Shown here in pieces: positions 1 to 11,680 of a DNA stretch of 64,000 bases (position 1 is its first letter; each line of letters begins with the position of its first letter). This DNA comes from Nicotiana tabacum (taxonomy: Eukaryota > Streptophyta > Magnoliopsida > Solanales > Solanaceae): positions 23,552,822-23,616,821 of the forward strand of contig NC_134101.1 of the NCBI RefSeq assembly GCF_000715075.1, given 5' to 3'. The position numbers and the translations under genes were made by a program. The notes under the pieces were generated by a model. The model did not search any database and had not been told where the DNA came from. It saw nothing but the letters and a program-made list of their open reading frames with translations.

Positions 1-252
1 ATGGCATTCCTTGACCTTCCACAACAAAGAATCACCCACCTGATCATCAAGAGAATCAGGTTCCAGCTTTTGAATTAAGTCATTTATGCAATCAAACTCC
101 TAGTCATACAAGTTCCTTCCTAAATGAATGTTGCATCCCCCTTTGGAATAGCAATCATCCAAAGAACGATCCTTGTTAGAGATGATTGCAGAAAGATCTG
201 GAAATTGCTCCACTAGAGGAGTGTCATCCAGCCACCTATCTGACCCTGTTCA
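1..252 (-). pseudogene. LINE reverse-transcriptase C-terminal fragment in AP2M intron
   Basis: Reading the minus strand gives a stretch resembling the region after the RT core of plant L1-type LINEs, with pieces such as DRWLDDTPLVEQFPDL and SDDQ-like acidic segments followed by GDSLLWKV. One in-frame TAG (where a tryptophan is expected) and a stop just upstream show it is dead. It runs off the left edge of the window, so its full extent is unknown. It lies upstream of the first visible AP2M exon and is therefore probably intronic. Assignment is by recognised sequence style only. Confidence 0.5.
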
Positions 253-805
253 ACATTGCTTCTGAGTGATAAACGTTAATTGTGAGACCACAAGACGGAT
301 CTTTAGGTGATATGTACATTATGTGGCCTACACTGGATGTTATGGGATGATCTGGAATATCTAAAGAAAAATCATACATGCTTCTTGTACCGTTAATGAA
401 ATGTAAAGTTTATATATTTTTTTCACCATCCCTAAGGTACAAAACATACAGATGGTAATAGTAATTGCCTAAGAAGTTGGCCAGGGACCATAAATAAGAT
501 TTACCTGATGACATAATCTTACAAGTACCAGAACATCGGTTTCTAGTGCTTCCAAGCATGTTTTCATAATTTTCAGAATGTTTGTCTTCGATGTGATACC
601 TCTGTAACTAAAACAGTAAACTATGCCCACAACGTAGTACTTCAGTTCTTCCATTTTCTGCAGAGTTCAAGGCTTACTTTCTAGTCTCTTCAAACATGTT
701 AGTATGTAGCTTTCTCAGTTTGGCCTTCATGTTAGTTTCAGCCGCTATATGGTACCATTTTGTGTTGCTTACCAGCATGATGCATTACTCTGCTTCTCTG
801 TGCAG

Positions 806-3800
806 TGGAAAAAGTATTGAGCTCGATGATGTTACTTTCCACCAATGTGTAAATTTGACAAGATTCAATTCAGAAAAGACTGTCAGCTTCGTACCACCAG
901 ATGGTGAATTTGAACTGATGAAGTAAGTTCATACTTATTTCTGTACATGGTTGTTTTTAGGCTCTGTTTTTATTATCTTTATTATCTTCTCAAGATGGAA
1001 GGCGGAGTTTGTGGCTCTTCATTTATCCTTGTAGACCAATGCTAAATATCCTTGGATATTTTGCTGATGTCACAGTGAATGATGATTTACCTTTAACATC
1101 TTAATATCAAGTTTGAGTAAGCATTAGAAAAAATTATCGACTTTTGAGTATTTGTCCTTTGAGTTTTTATGCAATAGTGAGGTTGGAAGTTTACTACAGT
1201 CAGGTAGAATCACAAAGTATGCTGATCAAGCTTCCAAGATATCGAATTTCTGCTCCCTCGTTCCATCTGCGCATTCTATTTCCCTTCTTCAGACATCTCG
1301 AACTTTACTTTATTTCTACAAAAGATGATCATTTGTACACCATTCACAAGTTTTTACAATTTTAAATCTAAACTACGTTGTGCTCTTTTGTCCGTGAAGT
1401 ACTTTACAGAAAAAATTGAACATAACCATTACCAAAATAATAGGAAAGCAAAACTAATATGTACATATAATATTTAATTGCCTCTGTAATCGGTTTTCTA
1501 AATTTCCCTAAATTGGAAATTGTACATCTTATTGTATACAGAAATAATTGTGATGCTTCCTATTTTGTTGAACAGAATGTCCAAATAAATCAAAAGTATC
1601 TAGTTTCACCTCCATTTTTTGATGAAATTTTTATATGTTTCCACTTATAAGTGATGATGTATGTTCCACACTCTCAGTGGAAAGTTATTAGTTTACATTT
1701 TGAAAGCTTGAATAGCCTAAAGGTTACTCCGCTTGAAACTATTGAACGGATTAATTCTTTAATTTCCCGGAAATCTTTGTTTACTAGTGTCATCTTTTAT
1801 GTAATGGAGCAAGTTATAATGTTTGTGAATAATATGTACATATTGGCCACTTGGTTTAAGATAAATGGCAGTTAATTTTTTACACATACCAGGCATACCT
1901 TTCCATTGAATATGTAATGTTATAAATTCTTTTTTTTCCTCAGGTACCGGATTACTGAAGGAGTAAATCTTCCTTTCCGCGTATTGCCAACAATCAAGGA
2001 ATTAGGTCGTACACGAATGGAAGTGAATGTTAAGGTTTGTTGCTCTTCTTTCAATATAGAATGGAATTCAATTTGAAACATTGCGTCATGTTGATATTTA
2101 TTTATAATTTGCTAATGGGATTTATATTTTTTCAGGTTAAGAGCGTGTTTGGTGCGAAAATGTTTGCTCTTGGAGTTGTCATTAAAATTCCGGTGCCAAA
2201 GCAAACTGCAAAAGCAAGCTTCCAGGTGACATCAGGGAGAGCAAAGTACAATCCATCCATTGACAGTTTGGTCTGGAAGTGAGTACGCAGTGGTTTTATC
2301 TTGTTTGGCATAATCCTAAAGCTCTATTGGACATTATTCTTAAAGACATTGATACACTTTATGCATTAGGACCTCAGCTGCATGTGAATCGAACTTCTAA
2401 TATCTACTCATTGGCTTAGCAAATCCGTATATATTATTTGGATTTGATTTAGTAATTAAGTATCTGATTAAAATGCAGCCTTGCTTGGTTGGGATTTGAT
2501 GAAACCCTGACTCTTTATCAGTTACAAAAAATTAAAATTTAGAATAAATGGAGGGGGTATTGAAGTGCCTTATGGCCCTTATATCCACAAGCCAATATCA
2601 GGATAAGGCATCTGCTTGCTTTTTACCATATACGCAACAACGTACCCAATGTAATACCACAAGTGGGGTCTGTGGAGGGTAGTGTGTATGCAGACCTTAC
2701 CTCTCTACCTTGTGCAGGTAGAGAGGCTGTTTCCGATAGACCCTTGGCTCAACATTATAAATGAGGGGATGACTCCTTTTACCATACATCAGATGTTATA
2801 GATGGACATCTGCTTGCTTAAATGCTTGAATGAGTGGACTAAATTTAGCACTTTCTTCGGTTCCTATAGATGATCTACAGATGCCTTAGCCTTTATTTTT
2901 ACTAATGGAGCTAGTGCTTACGGAGTCGCAGCCAATTTCACGATCTGAATCGTACTCAACAGTCAGCAGAGTTGTAATCCCATCGGTAAAGCTCTCATAG
3001 ACCAAGGCAGAGATTGGACTCAGCTATCATGTGGTCCATTATCAAGATGATGTATAAATTGCAATTTTTAAAAATCTTTCATACCTTCACTTGTTAGTAC
3101 TCCTTTTTTTTTTTTTTTTTTTTTTTTTTACTGTGGCATTTGCTGCCATTAGTCAATGAAAGAATATATTTTCTGTCCAATCTTATAAATGTTTTGCTCA
3201 ATAAAATCTCTTGAAATTTTTTCACCATATTCTTGTTACTAAAGTGACAGCATTACAAAAGAGACAGTGTGTGCTTCAGAGTAATCCATTTTGTTCAAAG
3301 TTCAAACTGGAGGCAATTGAAATCTTTTGTCTGTGGATGGAAATGTTTAGCTTAGAGTGTGCCGTGCAGTATGTCGTGCAGTTATGTGTTTTTTATGTCT
3401 GCAAGTGCATGATTGCTTGCTCATATGATTCTTTCCTTTCCTTTCAACAAGTAGAATTGCATACACTTCATCTAAGCAAATTTATTTATGCTTGAAAGTT
3501 AAAAAGCAGATGTTCTCTACCTTGTGGCTTCTAAACGGAATATTGTCCCTAGTTCTTCAAGATAACATAATCCAGTAAAAGGTGGATCGTTGATTAGCTC
3601 TTGTGTTTATATAGTAGCGAGTAACTTAATTGCTCATTTTGTGTGACAAATTTGTTTTTCTTTTTCCTTTTCCCTTTCAGTTTCTCCCTTTTATCGTTTA
3701 TATTGTAATGTATCCCTAATTTCAGTTTCTCGATTGTAAAATGGCAGAGATGTGGAGTACATGCAAATGTTCTCTTCCATTTTGCCACTGATCCAAGATA

Positions 3801-5121
3801 TATTATTGTGAACACTATTTACTTGTGTATTGACTGTTTTATGTATTCATTAAAAGGATGCCAGCTATACTTTCTACCTTCTTCTGCAATTTATCTGGTT
3901 TCTAGTGGATTGAATCTTCAATATGGGTTTCTTGTTGCAGGATAAGAAAATTTCCTGGTCAAACTGAGTCAACATTGAGTGCTGAAGTGGAGTTGATTTC
4001 AACAATAGCAGAGAAGAAGTCCTGGACTAGGCCACCAATTCAGATGGAATTCCAGGTGACTGATGTTTTTTTTTTGTGGGTGGGTAGGTGGGTTGGGGGG
4101 GGGGGGGTATTCACTTGGTTGATGATGGGATGTATTTCCTGGCATTAATGGTTATCGTTTTTGGAGAGCAGGGGGCCTGAAAGTATAAGAATTTTGGAAT
4201 TAGATGCAAATGGCCTTGCCTAATGCTTAAAAAACATATTCAAAGGACAATTAGGAATATAAGACTGCTATTAAATGTTGTACATTATCATCGTCACTAT
4301 ATTTGCGACTGCGTACTTTCTTGCGACAAAAGTTGGAGGATTTTGGCTATCTAGCCTTGTGGAAATGTTATACTAGCCAAGCTTACTGGCTGATTGGAGG
4401 AGAATACCTTCACTTGGTAAGAAGGGAAGGGAAAATAAAGGAAGGAAATGTGAGATAATTTCATTTTTTTTTCTTTGTTAGATTGAAAAGATAGTGGGAG
4501 GGAAGAAAAATCTGGAAGCTTTTCTTCTCATTAATCAAGTTGGACTAAGAGTAATTTGACATTGTTCTACATTTAATTTTCTTTCTAGTTACTCTTTGAT
4601 AGAAAGGGTATGTTGTTGTTGTACTTTTTCTTTCTGTTTTTTTATCTTCCAATCGAGGGTGAGTAGATTATTACGAATAGAAGTGGTAGTGCAGTTTGAC
4701 TCATTACTAGGAAGGAGCTTTATGGGCACTCATGTCTTTGCTGACCAAAATCCGCATAACAATAAGAAAATGTAGAATTGTATAGCAGGATCTTATTCAC
4801 AGTCAGTTATGGCACTGATTAGGATTATTTAACCTTTGAAATTTGTTGGGTTTCTTTGTTTCTGTCATGGTTAAACTATTGGTTGCAGATGAATGACCCA
4901 GTCCTTATTCATTGCAGGTTCCCATGTTTACAGCATCTGGATTGCGAGTACGTTTCCTCAAGGTATGCGTGCCAAACTTGCAATTAACTTGGGACTTTTT
5001 ATTGGGTTGAGATGCCGCTTCACCTAGTAACTGTCTGCAGGTATGGGAAAAGAGTGGCTACAACACAGTTGAATGGGTTCGCTATATCACAAAAGCTGGC
5101 TCTTATGAGATTAGGTGCTGA
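806..5121 (+). CDS. AP2M: AP-2 complex subunit mu, last six exons (partial gene)
   Basis: This encodes the C-terminal mu-homology domain of the medium subunit of the AP-2 clathrin adaptor, which binds Tyr-based sorting signals and membrane cargo at the plasma membrane during endocytosis. Six exons join in frame: 806-922, 1944-2034, 2136-2278, 3941-4055, 4918-4962 and 5041-5121. All introns are GT-AG, and the exons total 592 nt (196 residues plus stop). Diagnostic pieces are [77 protein letters not shown] and [14 protein letters not shown] at the C-terminus. The motif [13 protein letters not shown] marks AP-2 mu rather than AP-1 or AP-4 mu. The first base, T at 806, completes a Ser codon, so earlier exons (longin domain and linker) lie before the window. 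The frame is intact with no disabling change. A 40-kb transposon stack begins 661 bp after the stop codon. Confidence 0.96.
2631..2776 (-). mobile_element. TS-type SINE, 5'-truncated, in AP2M intron
   Basis: The + strand shows the inverted 3' half of a TS SINE (AAGTGGGGTCTGTGGAGGG, then GTGTGTATGCAGACCTTACC and TAGAGAGGCTGTTTCCGATA). The tRNA-derived head is missing. The 10-bp direct repeat TTTTACCATA at 2621-2630 and 2777-2786 flanks it and is the likely target duplication. It sits in the 1.66-kb intron between AP2M exons ending at 2278 and starting at 3941. The rest of that intron holds only AT-rich sequence and a T tract of about 27 bases at 3102-3129. Confidence 0.75.
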
Positions 5122-5782
5122 ATAAATAAGTAAGCTGATCTAGTTTATAGGATCAGAATTATGGAAGTCCAAGGTATAGTGGCACCATTTTGCTATGCTG
5201 GAAATGCAACTTATGCATCTATTATGAGGGCTTTTAAACACGGTTTGTCTATAGTATATTTGGTGTTTGAAATTTATTATTTTGTTGTACAGGTTAGTTC
5301 TTTACGAGGACTAAGAAAAGGTTTCATTTCCATTCTATTTGTATATTTGACATATGCTCCCTTAAGAAAATATTTCTTTTCCTTTTTTGATCAATGGAGC
5401 GACGAAAACCATCGGAGATGAGTACAAATATAAAAATACTAGGTAATTTCTTTATGTGCCTAAAACTTGGTGGGCATAGTTGTCTAGTACCTATGAATTA
5501 TGATGGTGGAAGATAGCAGTTACTCAATATTCAAGTGCGCGCAAGTGGGACTAAACATCATAGTTATAAAGGAAGTACCTTTTTCTTCTGTACGGAAAAG
5601 ATGAATTGCCTGAATGGATTTGAATCTGGTGTTTGTTACCTGGTATTCACCACAATTTCTTTCAAACAATTCAAATTCAATGGGTTTTGGCGTCAATAAG
5701 ATGCGGGATGATTGATGGAGTATATTTAAGATATACTCCATCAATCGAGGAAATTTCCGAAGATATATGTGGAAGTTATATG
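5122..5782 (+). other. AP2M 3' UTR and downstream flank
   Basis: No protein-coding gene is seen. AATAAA occurs at 5121-5126, overlapping the stop, and is probably too close to act alone. The stretch contains the perfect inverted repeat at 5710-5746 and ends in the ATATG target duplication (5778-5782) of the Tat element. Confidence 0.6.
5710..5746. repeat. Perfect 16-bp inverted repeat with 5-nt loop
   Basis: Arms at 5710-5725 (GATTGATGGAGTATAT) and 5731-5746 are exact reverse complements around TTAAG. It lies about 590 bp past the AP2M stop and 36 bp before the Tat insertion site. It could be a MITE scar, a 3'-end hairpin or chance. Confidence 0.8.
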
Positions 5783-8700
5783 TGTCCCACCTCCTTTTTC
5801 GTAAGAATAAGGAGTTTTTTCAATTAAACTAACATTATTCGAGATGAGATTATTTATTTAATTAGAGTCGTCACTTAGAATAATTATTATTATGGTGTCC
5901 TAAGTCACCGGTTTGTTATCTCAAATCGAGGAAATTGACTCTATTCATGGTCCGCGAACATAGAAGACGGTGTAAGAAATTCTGTTAACCCGGGAGGTGT
6001 GAGGCACTCCCGAGTTTTGTAATTTTAGCACGGTCGCTTAACAATTAATATTCGGCTTAATTATTTGATTTATTACATGTTTAAAAACCTATGGTGCATT
6101 TTATCTTTTAACGCTTTTAATTAAATATTTAGCTACTTTTTAGTATTTATAGAGTTATTTTTGAACAAGTTACGGTGTCGTACATTTGTCGTTCTGGTAC
6201 ACATTGCAAGTCGCGCCACGTGAAACGCACCCACGATTTACAACATGTTTATTATTATTATTATTATTTGAAGTTATAGTCAAGTCGCGTGAAACGAGCA
6301 CTCGAATTGGGGATTATGTATCATGGTTACGCCACGAGAACCGTACCCATAGTCACGATGATTTATTATTAATCGCGCCTAAAGCAAGCTACGATGTTCA
6401 AATTTGTTATTTTAAATTCAGGATTGTTGTGAAAGTTCAAAGTTATGAATATTTATTTGTTGGACAAAGTGTTCATGAATTACAAAAATACAAAAGCACT
6501 CAAGCTTGTTTAGAGGTTTGGAATTCGTTTTGACAAATTAGTTGGGCTTGGTGATCATTTTTCATCCACTCATGAATTTATTACACTCATGACTATCAAA
6601 TAGAGGCAAACATGAAAATATTGGCAATATTGACATTTGATCATAAACATGAATCATTATGTATTTAAGATTTGTCTACTGCACTACTAAACCCATTTCA
6701 AGCTTTTACACTATTGGCCATCTTCATAATGATAATTATGGTTGATATCATCATAAATCACGAAATCATACAAATAATAATAAGAATCTGAAACTAATCT
6801 AAGAGTGACAATTATAGGAAAGTATCTTATCAGTGAAAACTTGTGCTACATCTACAAACTTCATTTCATCATCCTTTCTTTTTAATTTACTACTTGAAAA
6901 CTAATGAATTTATCATATGAGAAATATCACTGCTGTTTCGACCACATCTCTCAGTGAACCAGCTTTAACGGACAAATTTGACTGACCTTTTGCTACAGAT
7001 TTAACTAACATTCATGCTTCTAAATTCAACACAAAGGGAAAAATGGTTGCATGCTCGTTCAGATATACAATAAAGGTTGCGATTCAAACTCATACGTATT
7101 CAGCTAAAACAAATACAAAGAGAATAAATTATTACACTTGAATTTCCAATTAAACAATCATAACAGCCTAATAAATGTACTATAAATGTTTGAAGCATCA
7201 CACTCAAATTCCTCCTTCTGCTTCCACATATTTCTCAACCAAAACTCACATCCTGAATCAATTCAGTTGATCAACCATGAGCAAACAAATCTTTATACCA
7301 TCCTCTAACATGATATATGTAGTAAATTCAATTTATAACTCAAAAAATACCACATTCCAGAACAACAATCAATCCAGACACAACTTTGGATGAATATGAA
7401 ACATATTCATAGCACTGAAACTTAACAGAGCAAACAACAATTCTACACTTCAAACAAGAACTGAAATTTATGTCATTTAGTCAAGAATGATACCTGGCTT
7501 ACAACAAAATAAACAAAAAGAAAATAAATCTCTGACTTTGGAGAAGAAACAGCTAGAACTAAGAAGCAATTACAACTTGATGAAGCAGCAACGAACAACA
7601 AAATGAAGCCAAAACCCCACTTCTGGACCCAGAAGAAATGAAGCCAAATAGCAGAAAAAGAAACAAACTCAGAAAACTTTTTTTTTTTATGTTTTTCTGA
7701 AATTTAAAAGCTGGAATTTTAGAAATTTTGTTCTCTGCTGAAAAATGAGAATGAAGATGAGTGAAATGGAATCTCTGAAAATGCAGTGAATTGTGTGTAG
7801 CCCGAGTGAGGGAATGTGTAGTGTCTTATATAGAATACGAGTGTGTGCTATATGCAAAAAAAATGAGAGAATGATCAAGGATCTGTCAGCCCTAAAAATA
7901 GGAAAAAGACATCTTTTTAACAAATTTGGACAGCTGTCCTTTTCCAATTATTGTTTTCTTATTTGACAACCCCTTTTCTTATCTGTATTTTCCCTTTCGA
8001 GCCCCAAATTTCACGATCTCTCCCTTTTCTTTATCAATTTATTGCTATCAAGTCCCTTTTCTTATTTCTAGAAGCTTCCTAAAATAAGTAACAACAATAT
8101 TCCTTCAGAAATATTTCCTAATCACCCCCCTGAAGTTTCAATTAATACCATTCTTTTAACCCCCTTTTTTTTACCCAAAATTACTGCCTTCTTTCCCTTA
8201 ATAGCATTAAACAGAAATTAACTAAGCTTAAACTAAGAAAAATCTAACAAACACAATTAATCATGAATTACTAGCTAATTATCGCGTTAATTAAACAAAT
8301 ATACAATTTGAAACCACAACAACAAACTATCCAAACTTCAGATTCAGCAAACAACTAATTAGACAATTAAATAATTAACGATTGGCCTAAGCATGCTGCC
8401 AAACAAGAACTGAGAATTAAGTAATAATTAAAGCAAGAATCACTAATTTAGGGAATGAAAAGGAGAAGGAAAGGATTACCAATAGAATACAAGGCTACCC
8501 GAAAAAAGGCATCCGGCTAACAGCCGACATCGTTACATGAGCATTAGCCCATACTCGAGGCATAGCCAATGCTATACGTGATGATTTCCGCCATATACCG
8601 GCAAAAGAAATCAACGTTATGGGGCTTCCATGGTGCCGGCCGGATTCTGGTGGCCTAGAATAGGTCAAAACTGACTCCAATTGACAACTCTCAACAAGAG

Positions 8701-9681
8701 TGTTCGATTAGCGTTGGTTTGAACCTCAGGTAGTCCGGAATTTGGGAAAAACTCGAAATGGGGGTGGATTTAGATTTTTGTGACTTCTTAGATCTAAAAT
8801 TCACAGAGTTGTAGGGATTTTTAAAGGAAACGGTTTGGGGGATTAGGAATGAAGAGGAAAAGGAGATTGTGTGATGACGATTTGGGGTCGTTTGGGGACT
8901 GCCCGCCGCCGTAGGGCAATTTCTGGCTGCGTGGACGACAGATGGTGAGAGAGAGGTGAGAAAGATGAGTATGTGAGTTTTTTTTTTTGGGGGGGGAGGG
9001 GATTAGATGGGTCTGCTTCGGACAATTTCATTTAATAAGGAAGTTGAGTTATGAACAGTTGGATCAAGATCAATGAATGGTGGAGATTATCTTGACCAGT
9101 CTTTGACTCAGAACGACACCGTTTAGGAGTCAAACGCTGTCGTTTTGGTTATGGGGGAGTTGGACTGGGTCAAATATTTTGGGCTTGGGCGGATCTGAAA
9201 CTTAGCTGGGCTCATGCAAATGCCTTAGCCCAATTATAATGAAGAAACAAACAGCCCCCTTTCCTTCCCTTTTTGCATTTTCAATTTTAACCATTTTTAT
9301 TAAACATGCCCTAATTCAAACTAATTTGCAAAATTAACCTACTTGCCTATTTTAATCTAACAATTGACTATTTAATTAACTAAACAATGCATGTAAAGTA
9401 ACTAATGTATTTTTGCGATTTTTAGATTTTAGAAATACAATTAAATCATGCAACTAAATGCAATTAAGATCTAAGAATGTGATAACATGAAAACATAAAA
9501 TATTTTTGACATTTTGTGATTTAAATTACTTCTAACTATGTGAAAAAGGTAAAAATAAAAAAAAATGCAAACAAATTAACTAAAATATAGAAAAATTCCT
9601 AAAATTCTATCAAAATAATTAAACGCTACTTTGGAATGTTTTTAGGAGCAATTTATATCGGGCAAAAATTACGTGCTCACA
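5783..9681 (-). repeat. Left (3') LTR of the Tat/Ogre element
   Basis: This uninterrupted 3,899-bp LTR begins TGTCCCACCTCC and ends TTACGTGCTCACA on the + strand. It is the reference copy for finding the breaks in the right LTR. Short stretches compared by eye differ from the other LTR at roughly one base in ten to fifteen, plus indels, which suggests an old insertion. Open frames inside it are not gene-like. Confidence 0.93.
7825..7833 (-). promoter_or_regulatory. Putative TATA box in left Tat LTR
   Basis: CTATATAAG on the element strand, kept in the right LTR copy (37480-37488) with similar flanks. It is the best candidate for the LTR core promoter, but position and motif are the only evidence. 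Confidence 0.5.
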
Positions 9682-9697
9682 GCTGCCCCTTTTTGGT
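9682..9697 (-). other. Polypurine tract of the Tat element
   Basis: ACCAAAAAGGGGCAGC on the element strand directly abuts the LTR start TGTGAGCACG. This is the expected primer site for plus-strand DNA synthesis. Confidence 0.85.
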
Positions 9698-9814
9698 CGG
9701 AAACATGAAGAATTTTCGGGCAAAGATAAAATGAGCAATTACGAGCAATTGTTGCCCGTTTGACACTCCGCGAGAAGCATTTTGAAAAAGTTTGACCGAA
9801 CCTTATTTTCGAGA

Positions 9815-9860
9815 TTGCCTACATATCTTTGGCTATAAAGAAATCATGCCAGTGTAGTTT
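9815..9860 (-). other. Structured spacer motif, copy A (next to PPT)
   Basis: On the element strand, CTACA (9853-9857 on +) pairs with TGTAG (9819-9823). The inner stem TCTTT/AAAGA uses 9837-9841 and 9826-9830, followed by the invariant TA and then GTAGGCA. This copy changes the outer-stem end pair from G-C to A-U while keeping the pairing. It lies in the 3' untranslated part, 134 bp inside the LTR edge. Confidence 0.7.
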
Positions 9861-10414
9861 TGGAAATTCTGGTAGCTTGGACTACCGGGAAGGTGTGATT
9901 TCGCTATTGTTGTTGTTGTTACTACTTGCTGAACTCCTTATTACACCAAAATCAAAATCAAAAGAAACTAAACAAGCCTATCAGCTATGAGTTACAAGAT
10001 TCCTATCTATAAGTCTTTTGGAAGCTTGATTTTGAATCTTGACTGGTTCTTCACGCAGACTCTGATCTGAACCTTGATGCTTGCTAGCTGCAAGTGCTAG
10101 TTCATTCTTTTATGGCTTCTTCTGATCAAAGCGGGAAATGCAATGCTCGTGACTTCAGTCATATCTTGAGCAGTCCACATCCTTTCATTCGCCTTTGCAT
10201 TTTGGATTCACCTTTTTTTTTCTTTTCTTTTATTTATTTTGGATTAAGACTTCTTCTTTTGGTCATCTCGAATCCCGTGCCTCAAGGTAAAACCTGCTCA
10301 GACACCAAAACAAACAAACGAATGAAATTTTTCTGCCCCAATTTTCACTAGAAAAATTTTGTGAGTTTTTTGTAACAAAACTCTATACTACTTTGTTATT
10401 GAAAGCAATAAAAG
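9861..10414 (-). other. Tat 3' untranslated spacer between motif A and tandem array
   Basis: No conserved protein is seen on either strand. The + strand contains (GTT)n near 9910 and T-rich runs near 10210-10260. The 85-codon + frame at 10094-10351 has no recognisable domain. Confidence 0.6.
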
Positions 10415-11680
10415 GTCGGGATTGGTGTACCCTGGGTAAAACATGATTCTTTGGGAATGGTGTACCCTGATTGTCTAAATGGTATCTCAACTAATGATTG
10501 GTGTACCTTATGTTTGAAAATTGCGGTGAGGGAATGGTGTACCCTATATTAACAATGATATCAGAGAGTAATGTACCCTGCATTTAAGATCAGATCAACT
10601 AGGGATTGGTGTACCCTATGTTAGAAAACACAGATAGGGATTGGTGTACCCTATACTGGAAAGGATCTCAGGGAGTGATGTACTTCGTATTTAAGCTCAA
10701 TCAACTAGGGAGCGGTGTATCCTATGTTAGAAAACACAACAAGGGATTGGTGTACCCTATACTGGTAAGGAGACTAGGGAATGGCGACATTATTAAAAGC
10801 AATAAAAGGTTGTGATTGGTGTACTTTGGGAAAACATGATTCTTTGGGAATGTTGTACCTTGCGTTTAAATGATGCCTCAACTAAGGATTGGTGTACCTT
10901 ATGTTGGAGAAAATATGATGAGGGAATAGTGTACCCTGTACTGGTAAGGAGACTAGGGAGTGGTGACCCTATGTCTAAAATATCATCAACTAGGGAGTGG
11001 TGACCCTAAGTTGGAAAACAAAGCCAGGGATTGGTGTACCCTATACTGGTAAGGAGACTAGGGAGTGGTGACCCTATGTCTAAAATATCATCAACTAGGG
11101 AGTGGTGACCATATGTTGGAAAACACAGCTAGGGATTGGTGTACCTTATACTGGTAAGGAGACTAGGGAGTGATGACCCTATATCTAAAATATCATCAAC
11201 TAGGGAGTGGTGATCTTATGTTGGAAAACACATGTAGGGATTGGTGTACCCTATACTGGTAAGGAGACTAGGGAGTGGTAACCCTATGTCTAAAATATCA
11301 TCAACTAGGGAGTGGTGACCCTATGTTGGAAAACACAACTAGGGATTGGTGTACCTTATACTGATAAGGAGACTAGGGAGTGGTGACCCTATGTCTAAAA
11401 TATCATCAACTAGGGAGTGGTGACCCTATGTTGGAAAACACAACTAGGGATTGGTGTACCCTATACTGGTAAGGAGACTAGGGAGTAGCGACCTATGTCT
11501 AAAATATCATCAACTAGGGAGTGATGATCCTATGTTGGAAAATACAGCTAGGGATTGGTGTACCCTAGACTGGTAAGGATACTAGGGAGTGGTAACCCTA
11601 CGTCAAAAATATCATCAACTAGGGAGTGGTGTACCCTATGTTGGAAAATGCAGCTAGGGATTGGTGTACCTATACTACCA
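10415..11680. repeat. 105-bp tandem array built from three ~35-bp subunits
   Basis: AGGGATTGGTGTACC recurs at 11026, 11131, 11236, 11341, 11446, 11550 and 11656, giving spacings of 105, 105, 105, 105, 104 and 106. Each 105-bp unit holds three related 34-37-bp blocks, one starting AGGGATTGGTGTACC and two starting AGGGAGTGGTGACCC. The left third (10415-11000) is more diverged and less regular. It lies between integrase and the PPT, where Tat/Ogre and Retand elements are known to carry variable tandem repeats. Open frames across it simply follow the repeat and are not genes. Confidence 0.93.

Noticed and set aside
1..805. Possible further AP2M exon before 806
   Set aside because: No frame matches the AP2M linker or longin domain, and the CAG acceptor at 803-805 fits a long upstream intron.
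5161..5421. 86-codon + frame after AP2M
   Set aside because: It starts 40 bp after the stop codon, is hydrophobic by AT bias and has no recognisable family; it is 3' UTR or flank.
6186..6533. 115-codon + frame in the left Tat LTR
   Set aside because: The counterpart in the right LTR is not open over the same length, so it is chance LTR sequence.
9815..9860. Reading the structured motif as a decayed tRNA or Pol III promoter because GGTTTGATTC resembles a B box
   Set aside because: No A box or acceptor-like pairing is present, and the B-box-like part varies between copies.
10606..11003. Open frames across the tandem array (69 and 63 codons)
   Set aside because: They follow the repeat period and encode no known domain; the array is non-coding.
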